DNA from: Streptomyces sp. NBC_00554
GTDB taxonomy: Bacteria; Actinomycetota; Actinomycetes; Streptomycetales; Streptomycetaceae
NCBI RefSeq assembly: GCF_041431135.1
Contig: NZ_CP107799.1
Span: forward strand, 9,750,501-9,814,500
Direction: 5' to 3'
Length of the DNA: 64,000 nucleotides
Part shown: piece after piece, positions 51,346 through 58,951 of the stretch
How positions within the stretch are numbered: the stretch's first letter is position 1
Layout of the letters: each line of letters begins with the position of its first letter
Program-made: the position numbers and the translations under genes
Notes under the pieces: model-generated
What the model was told of the DNA's origin: nothing
The model's database searches: none
What the model saw: the letters and a program-made list of their open reading frames with translations, nothing else

Positions 51346-52257
51346 ATGGACCGCTTGCTCCTCATGCACAGCTTCGTCACCGTCGCGCAGGTCGGCAGCT
51401 TCAGTGGAGCCGCCAAGAAGCTGGGCTCTTCCGGCTCGCTCGTGTCACGGCACGTGGCCGAACTGGAACGGCAGGTAGGCGTCCGTCTGGTCAATCGCAC
51501 GGCCCGCTCGGTGAGCCTCACCGAACCGGGGCAGCGGTACGCCGAATTCGCGGCACGCATACTCGATGAGATCGAGGCCGAGGACGCGGGTATCGCCCAT
51601 CTCCATGACCGTGCCGAAGGCACGCTCAGCATCATCTGCCCCAAGTGGATAGGAAGCCTGGATCTCGGGGACGCCATCGCCGCATTCTCGGCGGCGCATC
51701 CCAAAATTCACGTCCGCTTCGAACTCGGCGGAATGTCCGACCGGACTTACGACTTCCTGGACAGCGGATTCGACGTCGCCTTCCACACCCGGGACCTGCG
51801 CGACTCCAGCGTCCGGCTCAAGAAGATCGCCTCATTGCCCTTCGTGCTGTGCGCGTCGAAGGAATACCTGGACCGGGAGGGCCCGCTCACCGAGCCGAAC
51901 GGCCTCGCGCTCCACGAGTGCCTCGTGCACGTCAACGACCCCGTGTGGCGCATCGGGCACGGCCACGCCTCCACGCTGCACAAGATCCGCAACGTGGCGT
52001 TCTCGTCCAATTCCTACCTGGCTCTGCAGAAAGCGGCTGTGCACGGCCGCGGCATCGCCCTGCTGCCGCAGCGCCCGGCCTACGACGACCTCATCTCCGG
52101 CGCGCTGAAGGTCCTGCTCCCCGAACTCGCCGTACCCGACCGCCCACTCTACGCAATTTACGGTCCCGGTCAGGCAACTCCCAGGAAAATCACCGTATTT
52201 CTCGACTTCCTCACCGAGTGGTTCTCCAGCAATCCCATTCCGGTGATCGACAAGTGA
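51346..52257 (+). CDS. LysR-family transcriptional regulator
   Basis: A 303-residue LysR protein. The N-terminal winged helix-turn-helix is at about residues 4-62 (FVTVAQVGSFSGAAKKLGSS, then LERQVGVRLVNRTARSVSLT). The C-terminal substrate-binding domain runs to the end. The ATG has GGAGG 4 bases upstream in a leader that can fold in two ways. It is transcribed in the same direction as the catabolic operon that follows rather than divergently. GCAA-N7-TTGC boxes lie upstream of four transcription units of this cluster, making it the likely common regulator; the inducer is unknown. Confidence 0.9.
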   Translation: MDRLLLMHSFVTVAQVGSFSGAAKKLGSSGSLVSRHVAELERQVGVRLVNRTARSVSLTEPGQRYAEFAARILDEIEAEDAGIAHLHDRAEGTLSIICPKWIGSLDLGDAIAAFSAAHPKIHVRFELGGMSDRTYDFLDSGFDVAFHTRDLRDSSVRLKKIASLPFVLCASKEYLDREGPLTEPNGLALHECLVHVNDPVWRIGHGHASTLHKIRNVAFSSNSYLALQKAAVHGRGIALLPQRPAYDDLISGALKVLLPELAVPDRPLYAIYGPGQATPRKITVFLDFLTEWFSSNPIPVIDK

Positions 52258-52285
52258 CCTGATCCATGGCCGGTAAGTGACCTGA
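52252..52285. repeat. 11-bp direct repeat upstream of the catabolic operon
   Basis: AAGTGACCTGA at 52252-52262 (over the LysR stop codon) and again at 52275-52285. The start-to-start distance of 23 bases is about two helical turns. Confidence 0.65.
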
Positions 52286-52322
52286 CACTGCCCGACCGTT
52301 GCCCGGACCAAACGACCGGGCG

Positions 52323-52339
52323 TGCAAGAAACGTTTGCG
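52323..52339. promoter_or_regulatory. Candidate LysR box 2
   Basis: Exact GCAA-N7-TTGC (52324-52338) preceded by T, 112 bases upstream of the dioxygenase ATG. A further GCAA half site follows 12 bases after the box. Confidence 0.5.
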
Positions 52340-52450
52340 ATGCCTGCGCGGCAAGGCTGTTGAGACCGCCTCTGCCGCATATCTACGATCGCCGGGAGTA
52401 GGTGACCGTACAAGTCCCGCAGGCGTGCTCTGCGACGAAGCGAGGAATCC

Positions 52451-53371
52451 ATGGGAATCCAGAGAATCGAATCGGTCACCTACAGCATCGCCGACCTCGG
52501 CGAATGCGCCCGGTTCTTCGACGACTTCGGACTGTTCCTGGTGGAGAAGACCGACGAGTACGCGGTCTTCGAGACGCTCACCGGCCAGACGCTCCACCTC
52601 GACACCGACCCCGGCCCGCTGCTGCCGCCCCCGGTGGAAGGCGGCCCCACCCTCCGTGAGGTGGTGTGGGGCGTCGACACCCAGGAGGAACTGGAGCGGC
52701 TGGTGGCGGCCGTCGGCCGTGACCGCGCCCTCCGCGAGGACGCCGCCGGCGTGTTCCACACCGTGGACGAGACAGGCTTCGGCGTCGGTCTGACCCTGGC
52801 CCGGCCGAAGCCCGCGCCCGTCACCCCGCGCCCCGCCAACGCGCTGGGCAGCGTCAACCGCTGGAACACCGCGCTGGAGGCGATCACCCGGGTCCACCCC
52901 CTGCGGATGTGCCACGTGGCGCTCAACATCCCCAAGGAGGGCCGGGAGAAGGCCGTCGGGTTCTACGTGGAGCTCCTCGGTTTCCGGCCCACCGACGTGG
53001 TCGAGCCCATGGGCGTCTTCATGCAGGCGCCGGGCGACGAGGACCAGCACACGATGCTGCTGTGCCACCGCCCCGACAAGGCCGGCGTCAACCACATCGC
53101 CTACGAGGTGCCCGGCTTCGACGACGTCATCGAGGGCGGCAACCACATGATCGACCAGGGCTGGCGCGAGGCACGCAAGCTCGGCCGCCACACCGTCGGT
53201 TCGAACGTCTTCCGGTTCGTGCACGCGCCGTGCGGCGGGCGGGTCGAGTACGCCGCCGACATGGACCGGGTCGACGACACGTACGAGACCCGCGTCCACG
53301 AGACCACGCCGCCCCACCACATCTGGGCGCTGCGCACCAACCGCGACCAGCAGGACGCCCCCGCCTCCTGA
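52451..53371 (+). CDS. Two-domain VOC protein, extradiol ring-cleavage dioxygenase type
   Basis: A 306-residue protein of two vicinal-oxygen-chelate domains (about 1-120 and 150-280). The second domain holds a 2-His-1-carboxylate triad, His155 (RMCHVALN), His215 (VNHIAYEV) and Glu266 (GRVEYAAD), spaced as in BphC-type catechol dioxygenases. It would bind Fe(II) or Mn(II) and cut an aromatic catechol next to the hydroxyls. The ATG has a GAGGA site. It heads the operon with an aldehyde dehydrogenase 48 bases downstream and an FAH-family gene. The dioxygenase-ALDH-FAH order resembles homoprotocatechuate breakdown; the true substrate is unknown. Confidence 0.82.
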   Translation: MGIQRIESVTYSIADLGECARFFDDFGLFLVEKTDEYAVFETLTGQTLHLDTDPGPLLPPPVEGGPTLREVVWGVDTQEELERLVAAVGRDRALREDAAGVFHTVDETGFGVGLTLARPKPAPVTPRPANALGSVNRWNTALEAITRVHPLRMCHVALNIPKEGREKAVGFYVELLGFRPTDVVEPMGVFMQAPGDEDQHTMLLCHRPDKAGVNHIAYEVPGFDDVIEGGNHMIDQGWREARKLGRHTVGSNVFRFVHAPCGGRVEYAADMDRVDDTYETRVHETTPPHHIWALRTNRDQQDAPAS

Positions 53372-53419
53372 CCCAGCCCCCTGTTCATTTCGCTCGCCGG
53401 CCTGAAAGGGCACCCACTG

Positions 53420-54868
53420 ATGACCACCGACCACGGCTACCCCGCCGTCCGCATGTACATAGCGGGCGAGTGGTGCCAAGGCGGCACCGGACGCACCGCC
53501 CCGATCGTGAACCCGGCCACCGAGGAGGCGATCGGAGAAGTACCGCTCGCCACCACCGCCGATCTGGACCGCGCCCTCGACTCCGCCGCCGAAGGCTTCA
53601 AGACCTGGCGCGACACCCCCATCGTCAAGCGCACCGCCATCCTGCACGCCGCCGCCGACCTCCTGGAGGAGCGCAGTGTGGAGGTCGGCCGGATCATGAC
53701 CCTGGAGCAGGGCAAGCCCCTCGCCGAGGCGGTCGGGGAGGCCAACCGCGTCGCGGGCACCCTGCGCTGGCACGCCGACGACGCCCGCCGCGCCTACGGC
53801 CGCATCATTCCCTCGGCGCCCGGCACGCTGCTGTCCGTGCGCCGCGAACCCCTCGGGCCCGTTGCCGCCTTCGTCCCCTGGAACTTCCCCGCGGGCGGGC
53901 CGATGCGGAAGATCTCCTCCGCGCTCTCGGCCGGCTGCTCCATCATCATCAAGGCCTCCGAGGAGACCCCGGCCACCGCCGCGGCCCTCGTCGGCTGCTT
54001 CGTGGACGCCGGACTCCCCGACGGTGTCCTCAACCTGGTCTTCGGTGAACCGGCGGAGGTCTCCGCCCACCTGATCGCCTCCCCGGTCGTCCGCCTCGTC
54101 GCCTTCACCGGCTCGGTCCCCGTGGGCAAGCTGCTCGCCGCGGCCGCGGGTGAGGTCATGAAGCCCTCCCTGATGGAGCTGGGCGGCCACGCCCCGGTGA
54201 TCGTGTGCGCGGACGCCGACCCGGCCAGGGCCGCGCGCCGTGCCGCACAGGCGAAGTTCGCCAACGCCGGACAGGTCTGCACCTCGCCGAGCCGCTTCCT
54301 TGTCCACGAGAGCCTCGTGGAGGACTTCACCGCCGAGTTCGTGAAGGCCGCCGAGGCGATCGTCGTCGGCGACGGCCTGGCGGAGGGCACCACCATGGGA
54401 CCGCTCGCCAACGAGCGCCGGCTCCAGGCCATCCAGCGCCTGACCGACGACGCCGTCAGCCGCGGAGCCACCGTCCGCACGGGCGGCGCACGCCTGGACC
54501 GCGCGGGCTACTTCTTCGCGCCGACCGTCCTGACCGACGTACCGGCGGACGCGGACCTGATGCACGAGGAGCCGTTCGGGCCGATCGCGCCCATCGTCCC
54601 CTTCAGCGACCTCGACGAGGCGCTCGCCGTCGCGAACGCGCTGCCGTACGGCCTCGCCGCCTACGGCTTCACCGAGTCCGCCGCCACCGCCGAGCGCCTG
54701 GTGCGCGAACTGGAGGCCGGAATCCTCTCCCTCAACCACTGCGGCGGCTCCGTCAGCGAGGCCCCCTCCGGCGGCGTCAAGGACAGCGGCTACGGCAGGG
54801 AGGGCGGCCCCGAGGCCCTGGACGCCTACCTGGTCACCAAGCGCGTCTCCCACCTGCTGGCGGGCTGA
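53420..54868 (+). CDS. NAD(P)-dependent aldehyde dehydrogenase
   Basis: A 482-residue aldehyde dehydrogenase with catalytic Cys287 in NAGQVCTSPSR, general base Glu253 in MELGGHAPV, the PWNFP motif at 153-157 and the C-terminal GGVKDSGYGREGG loop. The closest look is to succinate-semialdehyde dehydrogenases, but it follows a ring-cleavage dioxygenase. A 2-hydroxymuconate-semialdehyde-type substrate is therefore as likely. The ATG has AAAGGG upstream, and the next gene (FAH family) starts 6 bases after its stop. It should oxidise the aldehyde formed by ring cleavage to the acid. Confidence 0.88.
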   Translation: MTTDHGYPAVRMYIAGEWCQGGTGRTAPIVNPATEEAIGEVPLATTADLDRALDSAAEGFKTWRDTPIVKRTAILHAAADLLEERSVEVGRIMTLEQGKPLAEAVGEANRVAGTLRWHADDARRAYGRIIPSAPGTLLSVRREPLGPVAAFVPWNFPAGGPMRKISSALSAGCSIIIKASEETPATAAALVGCFVDAGLPDGVLNLVFGEPAEVSAHLIASPVVRLVAFTGSVPVGKLLAAAAGEVMKPSLMELGGHAPVIVCADADPARAARRAAQAKFANAGQVCTSPSRFLVHESLVEDFTAEFVKAAEAIVVGDGLAEGTTMGPLANERRLQAIQRLTDDAVSRGATVRTGGARLDRAGYFFAPTVLTDVPADADLMHEEPFGPIAPIVPFSDLDEALAVANALPYGLAAYGFTESAATAERLVRELEAGILSLNHCGGSVSEAPSGGVKDSGYGREGGPEALDAYLVTKRVSHLLAG

Positions 54869-54874
54869 GGCGCC

Positions 54875-55672
54875 ATGCGATACACCCGTGTCTCGGTCGG
54901 CGGACGAGCGGTGTGGGGCCGCGTGGGGGAGGAGGACATCGAGCTGCTGTCCGAGTCCCCGCTCAGCGCCACGCGGTGCCAGCCGCATGTCGAATGCAGT
55001 CCCACCGTCATCGGCACGGTGTCACGTGCCACCGCGACCTGGCTGCCCGTCGTCGTCCCGCCCGTGTTCTACGCGGTCGGCTTCAACTACCCGCGGCACA
55101 TCGCGCACGCCGGCGCCCAGGTGCCCAGCCGCCCCGAGGTGGGCTACCGGGCCAACAACGCGCTGACCGGGCACCTTTCACCCATCGTGAAGCCGGCCGA
55201 GGTGGCGGGCCGGTTCGAGGCCGAGCCGGAACTCGTCGCGGTCATCGGCCGCACCCTGCGGCACGCCACCCACGAGGAAGCGCGCAAGTCCGTCTTCGGC
55301 TGGACCATCGGCAACGACATCAGCGCCCGCACCTGGCAGCACGAGGACCGCACGTTCTGGCGCAGCAAGAACAGCGACACGTTCAAGCCGATGGGGCCCT
55401 GGATCGAGACCGACGTCGACGCGCTCGCCCAGACGACCACGCTGCGCGTCAACGGTGAGGTCCGCGCCGCATTCCCGACCGGCGACATGGTCTTCGACCC
55501 CTACGACTACATCGTCGAGATCACCAAGCACATCACCATGCACCCGGGCGACGTGCTGTGGATGGGCGCCGAGTCCACCTGCCAGATCGAGCCGGGCGAC
55601 ACCGTCGACGTCGAGATCTCCGGCATCGGCGTGCTGTCCAACCCCGTACATCCAGAAGGGATTCACGCATGA
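54875..55672 (+). CDS. Fumarylacetoacetate hydrolase (FAH)-family protein
   Basis: A 265-residue FAH-fold enzyme. The N-terminal 70 residues are the small domain. The catalytic part has FYAVGFNYPRHIAHAG, the metal Glu pair in RFEAEPELVAVIGRTLR, and KSVFGWTIGNDISARTWQ. Family members are decarboxylases, isomerases or C-C hydrolases acting on 2-oxo or 2-hydroxy dienoates, such as the HpcE/HpaG enzymes after homoprotocatechuate cleavage. It sits 6 bases after the ALDH and its stop overlaps the next ATG. The C-terminal segment (HPGDVLWMGAESTCQIEPGD) is complete. The exact reaction is unknown. Confidence 0.87.
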   Translation: MRYTRVSVGGRAVWGRVGEEDIELLSESPLSATRCQPHVECSPTVIGTVSRATATWLPVVVPPVFYAVGFNYPRHIAHAGAQVPSRPEVGYRANNALTGHLSPIVKPAEVAGRFEAEPELVAVIGRTLRHATHEEARKSVFGWTIGNDISARTWQHEDRTFWRSKNSDTFKPMGPWIETDVDALAQTTTLRVNGEVRAAFPTGDMVFDPYDYIVEITKHITMHPGDVLWMGAESTCQIEPGDTVDVEISGIGVLSNPVHPEGIHA

Positions 55673-56040
55673 GCAACGCACCCCGCTACATCCACCACGT
55701 CAACTTCCCCACCACCGACCCCGATCGCACCGCCGAGTGGTACACGAAGGTCTTCGGACTGAAGCGGATCATGCCCAAGTCCAACACCAAAGTGGTGCTG
55801 ATGACCCGCGGCAACTTCGACCTGCACTTCACCCCGGTCGAGGAGATGGAGCGCATGGCGCCCTATCACTTCGCCGTCGAGGTCGACGACTGGGACGACT
55901 TCCTCGCCCACCTCAAGGAGCTCGGCATCCGGCACACCCGCCCGATCGAGCGCCCCGAGAACCAGTCCAAGTTCTGCTACATCCACGACCCCGACCACAC
56001 CATGATCGAGCTGGTCTGGCACGGCAAGCGCCCCAACTGA
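55669..56040 (+). CDS. Single-domain VOC (glyoxalase-like) protein
   Basis: A 123-residue VOC protein with the pattern YIHHVNFPTTDPDRTAEWYT at the start, PYHFAVEVDDWDDFLAHL in the middle and a C-terminal FCYIHDPDHTMIELVW that supplies a metal-binding Glu. It is half the size of the upstream dioxygenase and would work as a dimer. Its ATG overlaps the FAH-family stop (ATGA). Possible roles are a second ring-cleavage, isomerase or lyase step, or binding of a reactive intermediate. The sequence does not decide. Confidence 0.85.
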   Translation: MSNAPRYIHHVNFPTTDPDRTAEWYTKVFGLKRIMPKSNTKVVLMTRGNFDLHFTPVEEMERMAPYHFAVEVDDWDDFLAHLKELGIRHTRPIERPENQSKFCYIHDPDHTMIELVWHGKRPN

Positions 56041-56066
56041 TCGCCCTCTGCTAGGAGTTCACCCCT

Positions 56067-56852
56067 ATGCCTCTCGCCGACTCCGACGGCACCTCCATCT
56101 ACTACGAGCGCCACGGCAGCGGTCCGGCGATCCTGTTCGTGCACGGCAGTGGCGGGCACCACGCCGCCTGGTGGCAGCAAGTGGCCGCGCTGCGGGATGA
56201 GTTCACGGTCGTCACCGTGGACCTGCGCGGCTTCGGCAAGTCCGACTCGTCGATGCCCGAGTTCGACGGCCAGGACTTCCCCGGCGACGTGGTCGCCGTC
56301 CTGGACGCCGAGGATCTGACCGACGCCATGCTGGTGGGCCAGTCCATCGGCTCGGTGGCCGCCCTGCGCGCCGGTCTCCTCCGCCCCGAGCGGGTCGGCT
56401 CGGTCGTCCTCGGCCACTCGCTCGGCGGGATCAGCCACCCCGAACTCAAGGAACTGGCCGCCGCCGACCGCGCCGAGGCCGTCAAACTCCCGGTCATCGA
56501 CCGCCTGTTGACCAAGCGGTTCCAGCAGGAGCGGGCCGACCTCACCTTCCTCTTCCAGCAGATGGGCACCTTCAACGTCGCGAAGATGGCCGACCTGCGC
56601 AACCTCGACACCAACGGCCCGTCCCTGGAGGACATCGAGGCCTCGGGCGTCAAGGTCGCATTCCTGGCCGGCGAGAAGGACGCGGTGCTCAGCGTGAAGA
56701 CCGTGACCCGTGCCCACGAGCTGACTCCCGGCTCGCACCTGGAGATCGTCCCGGACGCCCCGCACTCCATGTACTGGGAGACGCCTGCGCAGTACAACGC
56801 GGCCGTCGCCCACCTGCGCCGCACCCTCACCGCACAGAAGGAAGCCGCATGA
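56067..56852 (+). CDS. Alpha/beta hydrolase, C-C-bond-hydrolase or esterase type
   Basis: A 261-residue alpha/beta hydrolase. The oxyanion region is ILFVHGSGGHHAAWWQQVAA, the nucleophile elbow is VGQSIGSVAALRAG (Ser near residue 92) and the catalytic His is in VPDAPHSMYWETP near the C-terminus. Such enzymes in ring-cleavage operons hydrolyse meta-cleavage products, but many are plain esterases or enol-lactonases. It has its own CTAGGAG site 26 bases after the VOC gene, and its stop overlaps the next gene's ATG. It probably acts on a product of the dioxygenase branch. Confidence 0.87.
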   Translation: MPLADSDGTSIYYERHGSGPAILFVHGSGGHHAAWWQQVAALRDEFTVVTVDLRGFGKSDSSMPEFDGQDFPGDVVAVLDAEDLTDAMLVGQSIGSVAALRAGLLRPERVGSVVLGHSLGGISHPELKELAAADRAEAVKLPVIDRLLTKRFQQERADLTFLFQQMGTFNVAKMADLRNLDTNGPSLEDIEASGVKVAFLAGEKDAVLSVKTVTRAHELTPGSHLEIVPDAPHSMYWETPAQYNAAVAHLRRTLTAQKEAA

Positions 56853-57328
56853 GCAGCCTCACCCTCGACGCCGCCGAAGAGATCATCGACGCCGCCCTCA
56901 AGCGCGCCCAGTCGCTCGGGAAAGCGGTGAGCGTCGCCGTGGTGGACGCGGGCGGCTTCGTCATCAGCGTCCGCCGCTCGGACGGGGCACGTCCGCTCAC
57001 CCCGGACATCGCCCGCGCCAAGGCGTACACCGCGGCCGTGATGCAGCGGCCCGGCAAGATGCTGAAGAAGTGGCAGGAGAGCCAGCCGGTCTTCTTCTCC
57101 CAGCTCTCCCAACTGCCGGGTGCCGCAATGCCGATCATGGCCACCGAGGGCAGCATGACGATCAAGAAGGACGGCGAGATCATCGGCGGCCTCGGCATCG
57201 CCGGCGGCACCGCGGACGAGGACCAGCAGATCGCCGACGAGATCCTTCAATCCCTCGGCTACGAGCTGGAGTTCGCCGCCTGGGGCGTCGCGGGCAAGCC
57301 GGCCGGGAACACCGAGAAGGCGGTCTGA
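56849..57328 (+). CDS. GlcG/HbpS-family (heme-binding-type) protein
   Basis: A 159-residue protein of the GlcG/HbpS/PduO-C family. Conserved segments are IDAALKRAQSLGKAVSVAVV, DAGGFVISVRRSDGARPLT and the C-terminal GGLGIAGGTADEDQQIADEI. The Streptomyces HbpS binds heme extracellularly, but this copy has no signal peptide and sits in a catabolic operon. Relatives there are of unknown function, possibly small-molecule binding. The ATG overlaps the hydrolase stop (ATGA). A heme role should not be assumed. Confidence 0.84.
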   Translation: MSSLTLDAAEEIIDAALKRAQSLGKAVSVAVVDAGGFVISVRRSDGARPLTPDIARAKAYTAAVMQRPGKMLKKWQESQPVFFSQLSQLPGAAMPIMATEGSMTIKKDGEIIGGLGIAGGTADEDQQIADEILQSLGYELEFAAWGVAGKPAGNTEKAV

Positions 57329-57330
57329 TC

Positions 57331-58371
57331 ATGGCGGATACGTTCAACTACCGCATCGACCACCACGGCAGCCTGGTCCGCCCCGCCGAGCTCCTCGCCG
57401 CGCGGGCGCAGGGCGACCCCGAGGCCCTGCACACGGCCGAGACCGAGGCGGTGAAGGAGGTGGTGACCTTCCAGCGCAAGCTGCGCTCCACGGTCGTCAC
57501 CGACGGCGACTTCCTCCGTGAGGACTTCCGCAGCGCCGTCTTCGACGCCGTCTCCGGTTTCCGGCGTACCGGCGAGGAGACGGCGGACGGCCTGGCCCGC
57601 TGGGTGGCCGAGGCGCTGCCCAAGGCCAACCACCCGCTGGCCGCCGACTCGGCGAGCAAGCTGGCGGACCTGACCTGGATCGCCCCCAAGGTCTCCCTGC
57701 CGTCCCCGGCCTACCTCGCCGCCACGACCTTCGCGCCCGAACTCGCCGCGTCCGGCGGTCCCTCCTCGGCCCGTGAACTCGGCGAGGCCCTGGCGGAGAT
57801 CATCAACGCGGAGATCGAGCTCCTCGTCTCCCGGGGCGTCCGCCTGATCCAGCTGAACAACCCGCTCCTGCTCGCCCACACCGCCACCGAGCCCGCCGCC
57901 GTCGGCGCGCTCTCCTTCGAGGACGCGCTGGCCGTCGAGGCTCTGGCGGTACGGCTGGACGCGCGGCCCGAAGGCGTACGAGTGGGTGTCTGCCCAGGCT
58001 GGGCGGCGCCCGCCGCGGTGGACCGGAGCAAGGCCGAGCGGCTGTACGGCGAGATCCCCGCCGACCGCTGGATCCTGCCGTACGACAAGGGCACCGCGGC
58101 CGAGGTCGACCTGCTCAAGGCCATGCCCGAGGACCGGGACGTGTGCCTGGGTGTCGTGGACGCGACCGTGCCCGAGCTGGAGGGCATCGACGAGGTGATG
58201 GCCCGTATCGACGCGGCCGCCGAGGTCAAGGACCTGGAGGACATGGCGATCTCGCCGTCGCGTGGCTTCGCCGACCTGGCCGTACGCCCGCTGCTGAGCA
58301 CCGAGGAGCAGCGCCTCAAGCTGGTTCTGGTGGAGACGCTCGCGCGTTACTGCTGGGGCAACGAGTTCTGA
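57331..58371 (+). CDS. MetE-like protein with altered zinc site
   Basis: A 346-residue protein with the C-terminal barrel fold of cobalamin-independent methionine synthase (HHGSLVRP, VVTDGDFLRE, ILPYDKGTAAEVDLLK). MetE binds zinc with a His-x-Cys pair and a later Cys in CG. Here those sites read GVCPG and PSRGF, so the His and the second Cys are gone. It is thus unlikely to be methionine synthase. Related proteins include epoxyalkane:CoM transferase and uncharacterised catabolic paralogues, suggesting a thiol or methyl transfer or a C-C lyase step. It starts 2 bases after the HbpS-like gene and ends the operon at a strong hairpin. Confidence 0.8.
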   Translation: MADTFNYRIDHHGSLVRPAELLAARAQGDPEALHTAETEAVKEVVTFQRKLRSTVVTDGDFLREDFRSAVFDAVSGFRRTGEETADGLARWVAEALPKANHPLAADSASKLADLTWIAPKVSLPSPAYLAATTFAPELAASGGPSSARELGEALAEIINAEIELLVSRGVRLIQLNNPLLLAHTATEPAAVGALSFEDALAVEALAVRLDARPEGVRVGVCPGWAAPAAVDRSKAERLYGEIPADRWILPYDKGTAAEVDLLKAMPEDRDVCLGVVDATVPELEGIDEVMARIDAAAEVKDLEDMAISPSRGFADLAVRPLLSTEEQRLKLVLVETLARYCWGNEF

Positions 58372-58380
58372 GACGTCGAC

Positions 58381-58410
58381 GGCCGGGAAGCGCGGATGCG
58401 CTTCCCGGCC
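58381..58410. terminator. Terminator between the MetE-like and ABM genes
   Basis: A perfect 13-bp stem (58381-58393 with 58398-58410) with a GGAT tetraloop, between the two converging transcription units. Confidence 0.75.
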
Positions 58411-58427
58411 GGGGCGTGAAAGCACCT

Positions 58428-58715
58428 TCAGAGCACCTCGGCGAAGGTCACCGTCCGCTCGGTCAGCAGCGGTCGCACGGTGGCCACGATCAGCTCGGCG
58501 AAGTAGTCCGCGGCAGCGTGCGCGTCGAAGCCGGCGCGGTCGGTGTACTGCTCGTACAGCACGAAGCTGCCCTCCTGGTCGGCCTCGGCGTGCACCTCGT
58601 ACGCCAGGTTCGCCGGTTCGCCCCGGGTGTGCTCGCGCATCTTGAGCAGCGCGGCGCGCACCGTGGCCTCGTCGGTGGGCTCGCACCGGTAGTGGGCGAC
58701 GACTGCGTAGGCCAT
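58428..58715 (-). CDS. Antibiotic-biosynthesis-monooxygenase (ABM) domain protein
   Basis: A 95-residue ABM-fold protein (ferredoxin-like beta-barrel dimer). The pattern is AYAVVAHYRCEPTDEATVRA, then a Glu-rich helix, EGSFVLYEQYTDRAGFDAHA and AELIVATVRPL. Family members include YgiN-type quinol monooxygenases, polyketide anthrone oxidases and heme-degrading enzymes; many act without a cofactor. The ATG at 58715 is the only sensible start. It diverges from the second ALDH gene, and the gap holds a candidate LysR box, so it may be part of the same catabolic regulon. It may hydroxylate or oxidise a quinol intermediate. Confidence 0.84.
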   Translation of the reverse strand: MAYAVVAHYRCEPTDEATVRAALLKMREHTRGEPANLAYEVHAEADQEGSFVLYEQYTDRAGFDAHAAADYFAELIVATVRPLLTERTVTFAEVL

Positions 58716-58818
58716 CTGTTCTCTCCTTACGGCTCTTACGGCTCGGGGGACGGCATCGCACATGCCGTCCGGCCTGCCGATTCCAGCACGGAACACCCGC
58801 CCGACGGCCCGCGCGCGG

Positions 58819-58835
58819 CGCAAGCAATGACTGCC
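58819..58835. promoter_or_regulatory. Candidate LysR box 3
   Basis: GCAA-N7-CTGC (58820-58834), one base from the consensus, between the divergent ABM and ALDH genes and about 117-125 bases upstream of the ALDH ATG. An outer GGCG/CGCC pair extends the symmetry. Confidence 0.4.
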
Positions 58836-58951
58836 GCCGCGGGGGTGGTGGCACCGCCCCGACATGGTGTGTTGTCGCATTCGGCCCGTATGGCCGCTGC
58901 CTGTGCAGACCGCGGAACCCGCACCGCGGCGGACGAAGGAAGTGATCTTCA

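Noticed and set aside
52324..52338. LacI-type operator reading (AAACGTTTGC)
   Set aside because: The left half is displaced by an extra base and no LacI gene is near; it fits better with the GCAA-N7-TTGC boxes.
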